Positions 30,983-39,038 of a DNA stretch of 64,000 bases are shown here, in pieces. Origin of the DNA: Castellaniella ginsengisoli (GTDB lineage Bacteria; Pseudomonadota; Gammaproteobacteria; Burkholderiales; Burkholderiaceae_B); the NCBI RefSeq assembly GCF_039523235.1, contig NZ_BAAAEX010000011.1; one strand, 5' to 3'. The translations under genes were made by a program, and so were the position numbers. The stretch's first letter is position 1. Each line of letters begins with the position of its first letter. The notes beneath the pieces are model-generated. The model was not told where the DNA came from and searched no databases. It saw nothing but the letters and a program-made list of their open reading frames with translations.

Positions 30983-33286
30983 ATGTTCATCGAGCTGGTC
31001 AAAGGAGTGTCCCTGCTGTTGGCGTTGTGCTATCTCCACGGCGTGAACGTCCGCTTGTGGCGCACCCGGCCGCTCATGGGCCAGTTGTTCTCGGGCGCCA
31101 TTTTCGGCGGCATTTGCGTGATCGGCATGCTGACGCCCCTGGTGCTGGAACCCGGCATCATCTTCGACGCGCGCTCGGTGGTGCTCAGCATGGCGGGCTT
31201 GTTCGGCGGGCCGCTGGTGGCGGGCGTCGCGGCCGCCATGGCGGCCGTGGCGCGGCTGTCGCTGGGGGGCGAGGGGGCCTTGGTCGGCCTGCTGGTGATT
31301 CTGTGGTGCTCCATTGCGGGGTTGCTCTATCGCCGGGCGCGCGCGCGTGGATGGCTGGATGTGGACCCCGTGTCGCTGGCGTGCTTTGGCCTGCTGGCGC
31401 ATGTGGCGGTGCTGGCTTTGTTCCAGCTTCTGCCCGGCGACGCGGCGCGGCAGTTCGCCCATGCAGTCGCCCAGCCATACCTGCTGACTTTCACGGTCGC
31501 CACGGTGGTGCTTGGCCTGCTGCTCCGTGACATGGACGACCGTTTGTCGACCGAGCGCGCCCTGGCCGAGACGGCGGCCCGCCTGCGTGAATCAGAACTG
31601 CGCTTCCGCTCGGTGCTGCTCAATATCCCCTCGGTCGCGGTCCAGGGCTACGGGGCCGACGGCGCCACGACCTATTGGAACCGGGCGGCTGAGCGGTTCT
31701 ACGGCTACACGGCCAAGGAAGCCATGGGCAGGCCTTTGCCTGAACTGATCGCGCCGTCTTCCTCGGGCAACTGGATGCGTGCGGACATTGACCGCATGTT
31801 CGCCACCGGCGAGGTCGTTGCCGCGGGCGAGGCGCGCCTGCGGCGCAAAGACGGTTCTTCGGTGGATGTATTTTCGAGCCACGCGCTCGTCGCGGTGCCT
31901 GGCCAGCCGCCCGAAGTATTCCGTTTCGACGTCGATATTTCCGGCCGCAAGGCAGCCGAGGAAGAAGTGCGCCATCTGGCGTTCTACGATGCGCTGACCC
32001 AGTTGCCCAACCGCCGCTTGCTGGTGGACCGCCTGCAGGACGCCTTGGACACGGACGCCCGCCGGGGCCTGATCACGGCGGTGTTCTTCCTCAACCTGGA
32101 TAATTTCAAGACCTTGAATGATACCCGGGGCCACGGGATGGGCGATCTGCTGCTGCGCGAAGTGGCGTTGCGCCTGCGCGGCTGTATGCGTGACCAGGAC
32201 ACCGTCGCCCGTTTGAGCGGAGACTCGTTCGTGGTGGTGGCCCCCGGCTTGAGCGCCGTCACTTCGGTTGCGGCCGCATGGACGCGCGCGCTGGGCGAGT
32301 CGATATTGTCACGTCTGCGCGAGCCCTACGACCTGGCGGGGCATGAATATCATTTTTCGGCCAGCATCGGGGTGGCGCTGCTCGACTGCACGTCGGTGTC
32401 GGTGGATGAGGCGCTCATGCAGGCGGACATGGCGATGTATCGCGCCAAGGACGCCGGGCGCAACACACTGAGGTTCTTCGATCCGGACATGCAGCAGGCC
32501 GTGACGCGGCGCGCGGTGCTGGAGGCCGAGTTGCGCCAGGGTCTGCGCCGGGGGCAGTTCCTGCTGCTCTACCAGCCGCAGGTGGACAGCATGGGGCGCG
32601 TGACGGGCGCCGAGGCGCTGGTGCGCTGGCGGCATCCCGAGCACGGGGTGGTGCCGCCGTCCGAGTTCATCCCCATGGCCGAGGAGACGGGGCTGATCCT
32701 GCCGCTGGGCCACTGGATCATGGAAACGGCCATGCGCCAGCAGGCCCGCTGGCGCAAGGATCCGATCCTGAGCCGGCTGGATTTGTCCATCAACGTCAGT
32801 CCGCGCGAATTCCGCCAGGAGGACTTCGTGGAGAAGGTGCTGGCGCTGTTGCGCGACAGCGGCGCCGACCCCGCGCGGATCAAGCTCGAACTGACCGAGA
32901 GCCTGCTGCTGCACAGCGTGGACAGCGCCATCGAGATCATGTGCGAACTCCGTGCGCATGGCCTGGGCTTCTCGCTTGACGATTTCGGCACGGGCTATTC
33001 CTCGCTGAACTATCTCAAGCGCCTGCCGCTTTCCCAGATCAAGATCGACCAAAGCTTCGTGAGCGGCGTGCTGCGGGATCCCAGCGACGCGGCCATCGCG
33101 CGGTCCATCATCGCACTGGGCGACAGCCTGGGGCTGGGCGTGCTGGCTGAAGGCGTGGAAACCGAGGCGCACCGTCAGTTCCTGCTGGGCCACGGCTGTC
33201 CGGCTTTTCAGGGATACTTGTTCGGGCGTCCGATGGAGCAAGAAGCCTACGAGCAACTGGCCAGGGCGGATCGGGCCGCCGGCTGA
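30983..33286 (+). CDS. Membrane-bound PAS-GGDEF-EAL cyclic-di-GMP protein
   Basis: A 767-residue signalling protein. About six transmembrane helices in residues 1-185 resemble a 5TMR-type sensor (GIMFDARSVVLSMAGLFGGP-like segment). A PAS domain (about 200-325) follows, then a GGDEF domain whose active motif is changed to SGDSF, so cyclase activity is unlikely. The EAL domain is intact: EALVRWRHP, LDDFGTGYSSLNYL and EGVETEAH. Net activity is probably phosphodiesterase. This is the first gene of normal chromosomal composition after the element. Its start is 28 bp after a short AT-containing gap and the upstream flank is element debris, so native regulation may be altered. Confidence 0.9.
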   Translation: MFIELVKGVSLLLALCYLHGVNVRLWRTRPLMGQLFSGAIFGGICVIGMLTPLVLEPGIIFDARSVVLSMAGLFGGPLVAGVAAAMAAVARLSLGGEGALVGLLVILWCSIAGLLYRRARARGWLDVDPVSLACFGLLAHVAVLALFQLLPGDAARQFAHAVAQPYLLTFTVATVVLGLLLRDMDDRLSTERALAETAARLRESELRFRSVLLNIPSVAVQGYGADGATTYWNRAAERFYGYTAKEAMGRPLPELIAPSSSGNWMRADIDRMFATGEVVAAGEARLRRKDGSSVDVFSSHALVAVPGQPPEVFRFDVDISGRKAAEEEVRHLAFYDALTQLPNRRLLVDRLQDALDTDARRGLITAVFFLNLDNFKTLNDTRGHGMGDLLLREVALRLRGCMRDQDTVARLSGDSFVVVAPGLSAVTSVAAAWTRALGESILSRLREPYDLAGHEYHFSASIGVALLDCTSVSVDEALMQADMAMYRAKDAGRNTLRFFDPDMQQAVTRRAVLEAELRQGLRRGQFLLLYQPQVDSMGRVTGAEALVRWRHPEHGVVPPSEFIPMAEETGLILPLGHWIMETAMRQQARWRKDPILSRLDLSINVSPREFRQEDFVEKVLALLRDSGADPARIKLELTESLLLHSVDSAIEIMCELRAHGLGFSLDDFGTGYSSLNYLKRLPLSQIKIDQSFVSGVLRDPSDAAIARSIIALGDSLGLGVLAEGVETEAHRQFLLGHGCPAFQGYLFGRPMEQEAYEQLARADRAAG

Positions 33287-33297
33287 GTGTGCCGGCG

Positions 33298-33415
33298 TCA
33301 GTCATGGACCCTGCGCAATTCCACGGCGGGGATCTTCAATTGGCCCCGGTATTTCGTGACGGTCCGGCGTGCCACAAGAATGCCGTGGCGCGCCAGTTGC
33401 CGGGTCAGGTCACGC
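33298..33415 (-). pseudogene. 3' remnant of rpoN (sigma-54 C-terminal RpoN box)
   Basis: The minus strand downstream of the pirin stop encodes, in a frame with its own stop at 33298, about 37 residues including RDLTRQLARHGILVARRTVTKYRG and LKIPAVELRRVHD. This matches the end of sigma-54, where the RpoN box is ARRTVAKYRE. No start or other sigma-54 part is present; further upstream the frame runs into pirin coding sequence. It seems to be a broken leftover from a rearrangement. It could be translated only by readthrough. Confidence 0.7.
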
Positions 33416-34282
33416 GGGCAGCGGGATGAATTCCCGGTCGTCGCCGGCCGGCAGGGTCATGCGCTGGGCGCGCCAGTCCTCTCGGGCCTGTTCGAGCCGT
33501 TCCTGGGACGAGGACACGAAGTTCCAGTAGATGAATCGTTCGCCGACCGGCTCGCCGCCCAGCAGCATGACCGTGGCGGGGCCCCGGGCCTGGATGTGCG
33601 CGGCGCGCCCCGGTTCCAGGACGAGCATCTGGCCTTCGGACAGCGGGTGGCCGTCGGTCTCGACGGCGCCCCGGGCCACGTAGACGGCGCGTTCAGTGTA
33701 GTCGGCGCCCAGGGCGCGGCGCGCGCCGTCGGCCATGTCCCAGTGCAGATAGAACAGGGGCGAGTGCGTCTGGACGCGGGCGGCGGCGCCGTCGATGGTG
33801 CCGGCGATCAGGCGGCCGCGGACGCCATCCTCGTGGAATTCCGGCAGGTCTTCGGAGCCCTGGTGGTGATGGAAGGCCGGCGCCGTTTCCTCGTGCTCGC
33901 GCGGCAGGGCGACCCAGGCCTGGATCCCGTGCACGATGGCGCCATGGGCGCGCGCGTACTCCAGCCGTTCGCTGTGGGTGATGCCGCTGCCTGCGGTCAT
34001 CCAATTGACTTCGCCGGGGCGGATTTCCTGATGAGAGCCGAGGCTGTCGCGATGCGTGATGGCGCCGCTGTACAGGTAGGTGACGGTGGACAGGCCGATG
34101 TGCGGATGCGGCTTGACGTCCAGCGTGCGCGGTGCGCCGCGCGCCACGTCGAGCGGACCCATATGGTCGAAGAAGATGAAGGGGCCCACCATGCGGCGCT
34201 TGCGAAAAGGCAGCACGCGGCCGACGGAAAAGCCGCCGCCCAGGTCGTGCATGCGGCGGTCGATCAGCAAAGTGGCGGTCAT
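33410..34282 (-). CDS. Pirin family protein
   Basis: A 290-residue bicupin protein. The N-terminal cupin has the pirin signature FIFFDHMGP and KPHPHIGLSTVTYLYSG, with metal-binding His residues in HPHIG and, later, SGITHSER. The C-terminal pirin domain ends LGGEPVGERFIYWNFVSSS. Pirins bind Fe or other metals; some have quercetinase activity or act as redox-sensing partners. It is monocistronic as far as can be seen, with its stop overlapping the rpoN remnant. No specific role can be read here. Confidence 0.9.
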   Translation of the reverse strand: MTATLLIDRRMHDLGGGFSVGRVLPFRKRRMVGPFIFFDHMGPLDVARGAPRTLDVKPHPHIGLSTVTYLYSGAITHRDSLGSHQEIRPGEVNWMTAGSGITHSERLEYARAHGAIVHGIQAWVALPREHEETAPAFHHHQGSEDLPEFHEDGVRGRLIAGTIDGAAARVQTHSPLFYLHWDMADGARRALGADYTERAVYVARGAVETDGHPLSEGQMLVLEPGRAAHIQARGPATVMLLGGEPVGERFIYWNFVSSSQERLEQAREDWRAQRMTLPAGDDREFIPLPA

Positions 34283-34402
34283 GGGGATTCCTTGCGCGGG
34301 CCGGTGAAGGCGGCCTTTGCGATCAACGATAGTCGGGAATGCGGCCGGAAAACAAGCGGGCCCCCGGCAGGGGGCCCGCGAGACGGGACGGGGACGGCCG
34401 CG

Positions 34403-35701
34403 CTACATGTGGCCGGGCAGCCAGGTGGCCAGTTGCGGGAAGTACCAGAGCAGGAAAAGCATGAGCGTCATCAGGCCGAAATAGGGGGCGCAGACCCGGG
34501 CCAGGTAGGTAATCTCTTTGCCGGTCATGCTTTGCAGCACGAACAGGTTGAAGCCCACCGGCGGCGTGATCTGGGCGGTTTCCACGGTGATGACCAGGAA
34601 GATGCCGAACCAGATCGGGTCGATGCCGGCCGCCTGAATGATGGGCAGCACCACGCCCATGGTCAGGACGATGGTGGAAATTCCGTCCAGGAAGCAGCCC
34701 AGCACGATGTAGAACAGGCTGAGGACGATGATCAGCACGCCGGGCGACAAGTTCAGGCTGCCGACGAACTCCGCCAGTTGGCGGGGCAGGCCGATGTAGC
34801 CCATCGACAAGGTCATGAAGGCCGCGCCCGACAGGATCAGGGCGATCATGCAGTACAGGCGTGTCGCCCCCAGCAGGGAGTCGCGGAACGATTGCCAGTT
34901 CAGGGACTTTTGCCAGGCCGACAGCAGGAAGGCGCCGATCACGCCGATGGCGGCGGATTCGGTGGCGGTGGCGACGCCGGTGTAGATGCTGGCGATCACG
35001 CCCAGGATCAGCAGGACGACAGGGATCAACTGGCGCGATTCGCGCAATTTTTCCCGCAGGGGCAGGTGGCCCTCCGCGGACTCCGGCACGCGGTCGGGAT
35101 GCAGCAGCGCCCAGCCCGCGAGCCAACCGCTGAACAGCAGCGCCAGCAGCGCACCGGGCACGACCCCGGCGATGAAGAGCTTGGCGATCGAGGTTTCCGC
35201 CGCCACGCCATAGACGATCAGGATGATTGACGGCGGGATCAGCAGACCCAGGGTGGCGGGGCCGCCGAGCGAGCCGATGATCTGCGCGTCGGGGTAGCCG
35301 CGGCGACGCATTTCCGGCAGATTCATGCGGCCCACGGTGACGCAGGTGGCGGCCGAGGATCCACAGACCGAGGCGAAGATCGTGCTGCCCAGCACGTTGG
35401 TGTGCAGCAGACGTCCGGGCAGGCGGTTGACCCAGGGCGCCAGCCCTCGGAACAGGTTTTCCGACAGATTGGTGCGATAGAGGATTTCGCCCATCCAGAT
35501 GAACAGGGGCAGGGCGGTCAGGGTCCAACTGCTGGAACTGCTCCAGATGGTCATGGCCATGGCGTCGCCCGCCGGCCGGCTGGAGAACAGCTCCATGCCG
35601 AACCAGGCCACGCCCGCGAGGGTCAGACCGACCCAGACGCCGCCGCCCAGCAGGGTCAGCAGCACGACGATCAGGATGATGCCGACGGTGATTTCACTCA
35701 T
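34403..35701 (-). CDS. dctM: TRAP transporter large permease (DctM)
   Basis: A 432-residue integral membrane protein from the ATG at 35701; upstream in-frame sequence only overlaps dctQ. About 12 hydrophobic segments. DctM motifs include GSTIFASVCGSSAATCVTVGRMNLPEM-like GSSAAT and GGPATLGLLIPPSIILIVYG. Together with DctQ and DctP it imports an organic acid using a cation gradient. The neighbouring pxp genes suggest 5-oxoproline or a related compound as substrate, which is inference. It overlaps dctQ by 8 bp. Confidence 0.93.
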   Translation of the reverse strand: MSEITVGIILIVVLLTLLGGGVWVGLTLAGVAWFGMELFSSRPAGDAMAMTIWSSSSSWTLTALPLFIWMGEILYRTNLSENLFRGLAPWVNRLPGRLLHTNVLGSTIFASVCGSSAATCVTVGRMNLPEMRRRGYPDAQIIGSLGGPATLGLLIPPSIILIVYGVAAETSIAKLFIAGVVPGALLALLFSGWLAGWALLHPDRVPESAEGHLPLREKLRESRQLIPVVLLILGVIASIYTGVATATESAAIGVIGAFLLSAWQKSLNWQSFRDSLLGATRLYCMIALILSGAAFMTLSMGYIGLPRQLAEFVGSLNLSPGVLIIVLSLFYIVLGCFLDGISTIVLTMGVVLPIIQAAGIDPIWFGIFLVITVETAQITPPVGFNLFVLQSMTGKEITYLARVCAPYFGLMTLMLFLLWYFPQLATWLPGHM

Positions 35702-36203
35702 GATGGGGTTCCTCCGCGGCTTGGTCCGGGGCGCGCTTGCCGAGGAGTTCCAGCCAGAACTCGTCGAGGAAGGCGATGAAGAAAAGCAGGGTGCCAAGCG
35801 CCATGGAAATCTGGGGAATCCACAGGGGCGTGGCGTCGATGCCGGTGGAAATATCCTGGTAATCCCAGGATTGCCAGACCAGGCGGGCTGAATACAGAGC
35901 CAGGAAACCGGAGAGCAGCGTGGCGATGGCCAGGGCGATGAGCTCCAGCCCCCGCCGTTTTGCGCCCTTGAGCATGCCCAGGACCAGGGTGACGCGGATG
36001 TGCTCGCCTTTCTTCAACGTGCTGGCCAGGGCCATGAAGCCCGCGCCGGCCATCAGGTAGCCGGCGTAGGCGTCGATGCCGCCCACTGGAAAGCCCGCCA
36101 GGCGACCTGCGATGGAGTAGCTGACCATCAGCAGCACGCCGATCATGCCCAGGCCGGCGAGCCAGCCGCTGCCGGTGTACAGGCCGTCGAGAAATTTGCG
36201 CAT
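35694..36203 (-). CDS. dctQ: TRAP transporter small permease (DctQ)
   Basis: A 169-residue membrane protein with four hydrophobic helices (for example LAGLGMIGVLLMVSYSIAG and AYAGYLMAGAGFMALASTL). The HIRVTLVLG motif after ALASTLKKGEHI is the typical DctQ signature. It lies 16 bp downstream of the solute-binding gene and overlaps dctM, so all three are one operon in the order dctP-dctQ-dctM. Confidence 0.92.
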   Translation of the reverse strand: MRKFLDGLYTGSGWLAGLGMIGVLLMVSYSIAGRLAGFPVGGIDAYAGYLMAGAGFMALASTLKKGEHIRVTLVLGMLKGAKRRGLELIALAIATLLSGFLALYSARLVWQSWDYQDISTGIDATPLWIPQISMALGTLLFFIAFLDEFWLELLGKRAPDQAAEEPHHE

Positions 36204-36219
36204 GGCGGGCTCCGGGGGA

Positions 36220-37254
36220 TCAGTTGGCGGTCGTGGCGCGCTGGATCATGCGGGCGTTGGCGCCTTGGCCGAGGGCGCGCATCCGGCCCGAGGCTTCCAG
36301 GACTTCCTTGCCCTCGGCGCCGGCGGTCTCCAGCCATTCGAGGATGACCGTCTGGCCGATTTCGACCAGGTCGGACTTGAGCTGGGGCGTGGGCTCGTCG
36401 ACCTGCATGCCGTTGGCCTTGAGCTTGGCGATGGAGGCCGCGTCGACCTTGCGGGATTCTTCCCAGCCGCGCTTTTCCGCGGCGGCGGCCGCCTGACGGA
36501 CGGCTTCCTGGGTGGCCGGGCTCAGCGACTCGAAGGCGCGCTTGTTGGCGACCACGGCATTCTTGGGAATCCAGGCCTGGACGTTGGTGTAGTACTTCAG
36601 GTTTTCGTAGAGCTTGTTGTCCGCCCCGGTGGCGCTGGAGGTAATCAGGCCATCGACCACGCCCGTGGCCAGCGCCTGGGACAGCTCAGCTTCCTGGACC
36701 GTGACCGGCTGCGCGCCGATCAGCTCGCCGATGCGGGCCGTGGTCGGGCTGTACACGCGCCATTTCAGGCCTTTGAGATCGGCGGCCGACTGGATCGGCT
36801 TGTTGGTGTAGATGCCTTGCGGCGGCCAGGCCACGGCATACAGCAGCACCATGCCTTGCTGATCCAGTTTCTTTTCCAGCAGCGGGCGCTGCGCCTGATA
36901 CAGCTTCCAGGCTTCGTCGTAGTTGCTGACCAGGAAGGGCAGGCCGTCCAGACCGAACAGCGGCCATTCGTTCTGGAAGCTGACCATGAAGAATTCGCCC
37001 GCCTGGGCCTGGTTGCCCTGCACGGCGCGCTTGATTTCGGGCATCTTGAACAGGGATGCGCCCGAGTGGACGGTGATCTTCAGATCCCCCTGGCTTGCCT
37101 GCTCGACATCTTTGGAGAATTGGGCGAGGTTTTGCGAATGGAAATTGAAGGCCGGGTAGGCAGAGGCGAGATCCCACTGCGTGGCGGCCTGCGCCTGAAA
37201 AGAGAGGCCGAGACCGGCGATCAGGGCGGTGGCAAAGAGAGTGCGACGCTTCAT
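36220..37254 (-). CDS. dctP: TRAP transporter solute-binding protein (DctP)
   Basis: A 344-residue periplasmic receptor from the ATG at 37254, chosen for its AGGAG site and the signal peptide RRTLFATALIAGLGLSFQAQA. DctP features: DLASAYPAFNFHSQNLAQF near the N-terminus, KMPEIKRAVQGNQAQAGE, the ligand-contact region LKGLKWRVYSPTTARIG (conserved Arg) and AELSQALATGVVDGLI. First gene of the operon. The 276-bp gap up to the GntR gene stop contains two operator-like sites (see 37442 and the half-site at 37421). Confidence 0.93.
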   Translation of the reverse strand: MKRRTLFATALIAGLGLSFQAQAATQWDLASAYPAFNFHSQNLAQFSKDVEQASQGDLKITVHSGASLFKMPEIKRAVQGNQAQAGEFFMVSFQNEWPLFGLDGLPFLVSNYDEAWKLYQAQRPLLEKKLDQQGMVLLYAVAWPPQGIYTNKPIQSAADLKGLKWRVYSPTTARIGELIGAQPVTVQEAELSQALATGVVDGLITSSATGADNKLYENLKYYTNVQAWIPKNAVVANKRAFESLSPATQEAVRQAAAAAEKRGWEESRKVDAASIAKLKANGMQVDEPTPQLKSDLVEIGQTVILEWLETAGAEGKEVLEASGRMRALGQGANARMIQRATTAN

Positions 37255-37441
37255 CGAGGACTCCTGGAAAACGATCGTGGAACATTGCCCCGCCGGCAAG
37301 CGGCGCGCGGCCTGGGACCGGCCATGGGCAATGGCGTGCGACAAAGATAGAGCATCCGTGATCAGGAGTCGATCAGGGTTTTCAACAATAATGTTGTTTT
37401 TGTAGTTGATGTAGCCTTTAATCGTTCATTCCACATCAGAA

Positions 37442-37454
37442 ATTGTTGAACGAT
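37442..37454. promoter_or_regulatory. GntR operator candidate upstream of TRAP operon
   Basis: ATTGTTGAACGAT is a 13-bp imperfect palindrome with the same arms (AT-GTT-N-AAC-AT) as the perfect site 38227-38241 beside gntR. A half-site ATCGTTC is nearby at 37421-37427. The gap 37255-37530 thus has the TRAP promoter and likely binding sites. Confidence 0.6.
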
Positions 37455-37530
37455 AATGAAGAATACTCGACCGGCATGCCAAGACGCCCGCCCGCAGGGG
37501 CGGTGCGGGATGGCGCGGGGCGATGGGCCG

Positions 37531-38202
37531 TCAGTCGACGTGGGCGGAATACACGGACAGCACCATGCGTTCGGATTGAATCAGGTAGCTTTCCAGGTTG
37601 CGGGCCGCCGTGGCCGTGTCGCCCTGGTCGAACAAATCCAGCAGGCGGCCGTTCAGGTCGACGAAGGGCGCATGCAGGTATTCGGGATCGTCCAGCAGGC
37701 CGAAGGCCAGCCGCAGTTCGGCGGAGATGTCGGCGAACATGGCCGACAGGCGCACGCTGTCGGCCAGCGCCACGATGGCGGCATGGAACATCATGTTGGC
37801 CGACCCGACTTCGAGCCAGTCGCCGGCGTCGCGCATGCGGCGGGCCTGTGCCATGGCCTGTTCCATGCGCTTGTGGGCGGGGTGGCGCGGCCAGGCCTGG
37901 GCCAGCGCCTGGCATTCGATCAGGCGGCGCACCCGGTAGATGTCGATGATGTCGGCGATCGACGGCACCACCACCGAGACGCCGCGATTGGGTTCGTGGC
38001 GCAGCAACCCTTCCTTGGAGAGGATCCGGAAGGCCTCGCGCAAGGTGTTGCGCGAGACTTCCAGTTGCTCGCTCAGCCCGGCCTCGGACAGGCGCTGCCC
38101 CGCCCGCAACTGGCCGTGGATCAACTGCTGGCGGATGGTTTCGGCCACCGTGTCGGTCAGGCTCGGCGCGGCGCCGGGATTGGGGTAATGGCGGGTATGC
38201 AT
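37531..38202 (-). CDS. GntR-family (FadR/FCD) transcriptional regulator
   Basis: A 223-residue regulator. The N-terminal winged helix reads LRAGQRLSEAGLSEQLEVSRNTLREAFRILSKEGLLRHEPNRGVSVV. The C-terminal FCD ligand domain (about 95-215) has conserved Asp/His metal ligands (for example in NMMFHAAIVALADSVRL). It lies between the TRAP operon and the divergent pxp genes and probably represses both until its ligand, perhaps 5-oxoproline or glutamate, binds. A perfect 15-bp palindrome in the 71-bp divergent gap supports autoregulation. Confidence 0.9.
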   Translation of the reverse strand: MHTRHYPNPGAAPSLTDTVAETIRQQLIHGQLRAGQRLSEAGLSEQLEVSRNTLREAFRILSKEGLLRHEPNRGVSVVVPSIADIIDIYRVRRLIECQALAQAWPRHPAHKRMEQAMAQARRMRDAGDWLEVGSANMMFHAAIVALADSVRLSAMFADISAELRLAFGLLDDPEYLHAPFVDLNGRLLDLFDQGDTATAARNLESYLIQSERMVLSVYSAHVD

Positions 38203-38226
38203 GAGAGGCCTCGAAAATTCAGCCAG

Positions 38227-38241
38227 GATCGTTCAACGATC
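38227..38241. promoter_or_regulatory. Perfect palindrome between gntR and pxpA, GntR operator
   Basis: GATCGTTCAACGATC is a perfect 15-bp palindrome around a central C. It lies in the 71-bp divergent promoter region of gntR (start 38202) and pxpA (start 38274). A closely related site is found upstream of the TRAP operon at 37442, so the two form a likely regulon signature. Confidence 0.75.
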
Positions 38242-38273
38242 TGCGGCACATTTTGCAATGATAAGGAACGCAC

Positions 38274-39038
38274 ATGGACTTGAACAGCGACCTGGGTGAA
38301 AGTTTCGGCGCCTGGCGCATGGGCGACGACGCCGCCATGCTGGATATCGTCACCAGCGCCAACGTGGCGTGCGGCTTTCATGCCGGCGATCCGGCCGGCA
38401 TTCTGGACACGCTGCGCGCGGCGGCCGCGCGCGGCGTGGCGATCGGGGCGCACGTCGCCTACCCCGATCTGGCCGGCTTCGGACGGCGCAACATGGATCC
38501 GTCCAGCCGCGAACTGGTGGCCGACGTCATCTATCAGATCGGCGCCCTGCAGGGTTTGGCCGCGGCGGCGGGCACCCGCGTGACGTACGTCAAGCCGCAC
38601 GGCGCCCTGTACAACACCATCGCCCGCGATGAGCGCCAGGCGGCGGACGTCATCGCCGCGCTGCGGGCGCTCGACCCCGGTCTGGTCCTGATGGGGCTTG
38701 CCGGTTCGCCCCTGCTGGATTGGGCGCGGGCCGGCGGCCTGCGCGTGGTGGCCGAAGCCTTTGCCGACCGGGCCTATACGCCGGACGGCGCGCTGGTGTC
38801 GCGCCGCGAGGCCGGCGCCGTGCTGCATGATCCCGATCTGGTCGCGGAGCGCATGCTCGATCTGGTGCGCACAGGTGAAATCACCGCCATCGATGGCAGC
38901 CGCGTGCGCCTGCAGGCCGATTCCATCTGTGTGCACGGCGACAGCCCGGGGGCCGTGGCCATGGCGCGCGCGGTGCGGCAACGGCTGGAGTCGTCGGGCG
39001 TCTCCCTGGCGCCGTTTGCCGGGATGCCGGTTTCATGA
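38274..39038 (+). CDS. pxpA: 5-oxoprolinase subunit PxpA (LamB/YcsF family)
   Basis: A 254-residue protein. It starts DLNSDLGESFGAWRMGDD and has ITSANVACGFHAGDP, then VKPHGALYNTIARD and EAFADRAYTPDGALVSR. These are hallmarks of the LamB/YcsF family, whose member PxpA works with PxpB and PxpC in ATP-dependent opening of 5-oxoproline to glutamate. Length is standard. It overlaps the next gene by 4 bp (ATGA), so the subunits are made together. Confidence 0.93.
   Translation: MDLNSDLGESFGAWRMGDDAAMLDIVTSANVACGFHAGDPAGILDTLRAAAARGVAIGAHVAYPDLAGFGRRNMDPSSRELVADVIYQIGALQGLAAAAGTRVTYVKPHGALYNTIARDERQAADVIAALRALDPGLVLMGLAGSPLLDWARAGGLRVVAEAFADRAYTPDGALVSRREAGAVLHDPDLVAERMLDLVRTGEITAIDGSRVRLQADSICVHGDSPGAVAMARAVRQRLESSGVSLAPFAGMPVS

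Noticed and set aside
33287..35230. A 647-residue plus-strand open frame across pirin and dctM
   Set aside because: Antisense to two recognised genes and low complexity (Gln/Asp/Gly/His rich).
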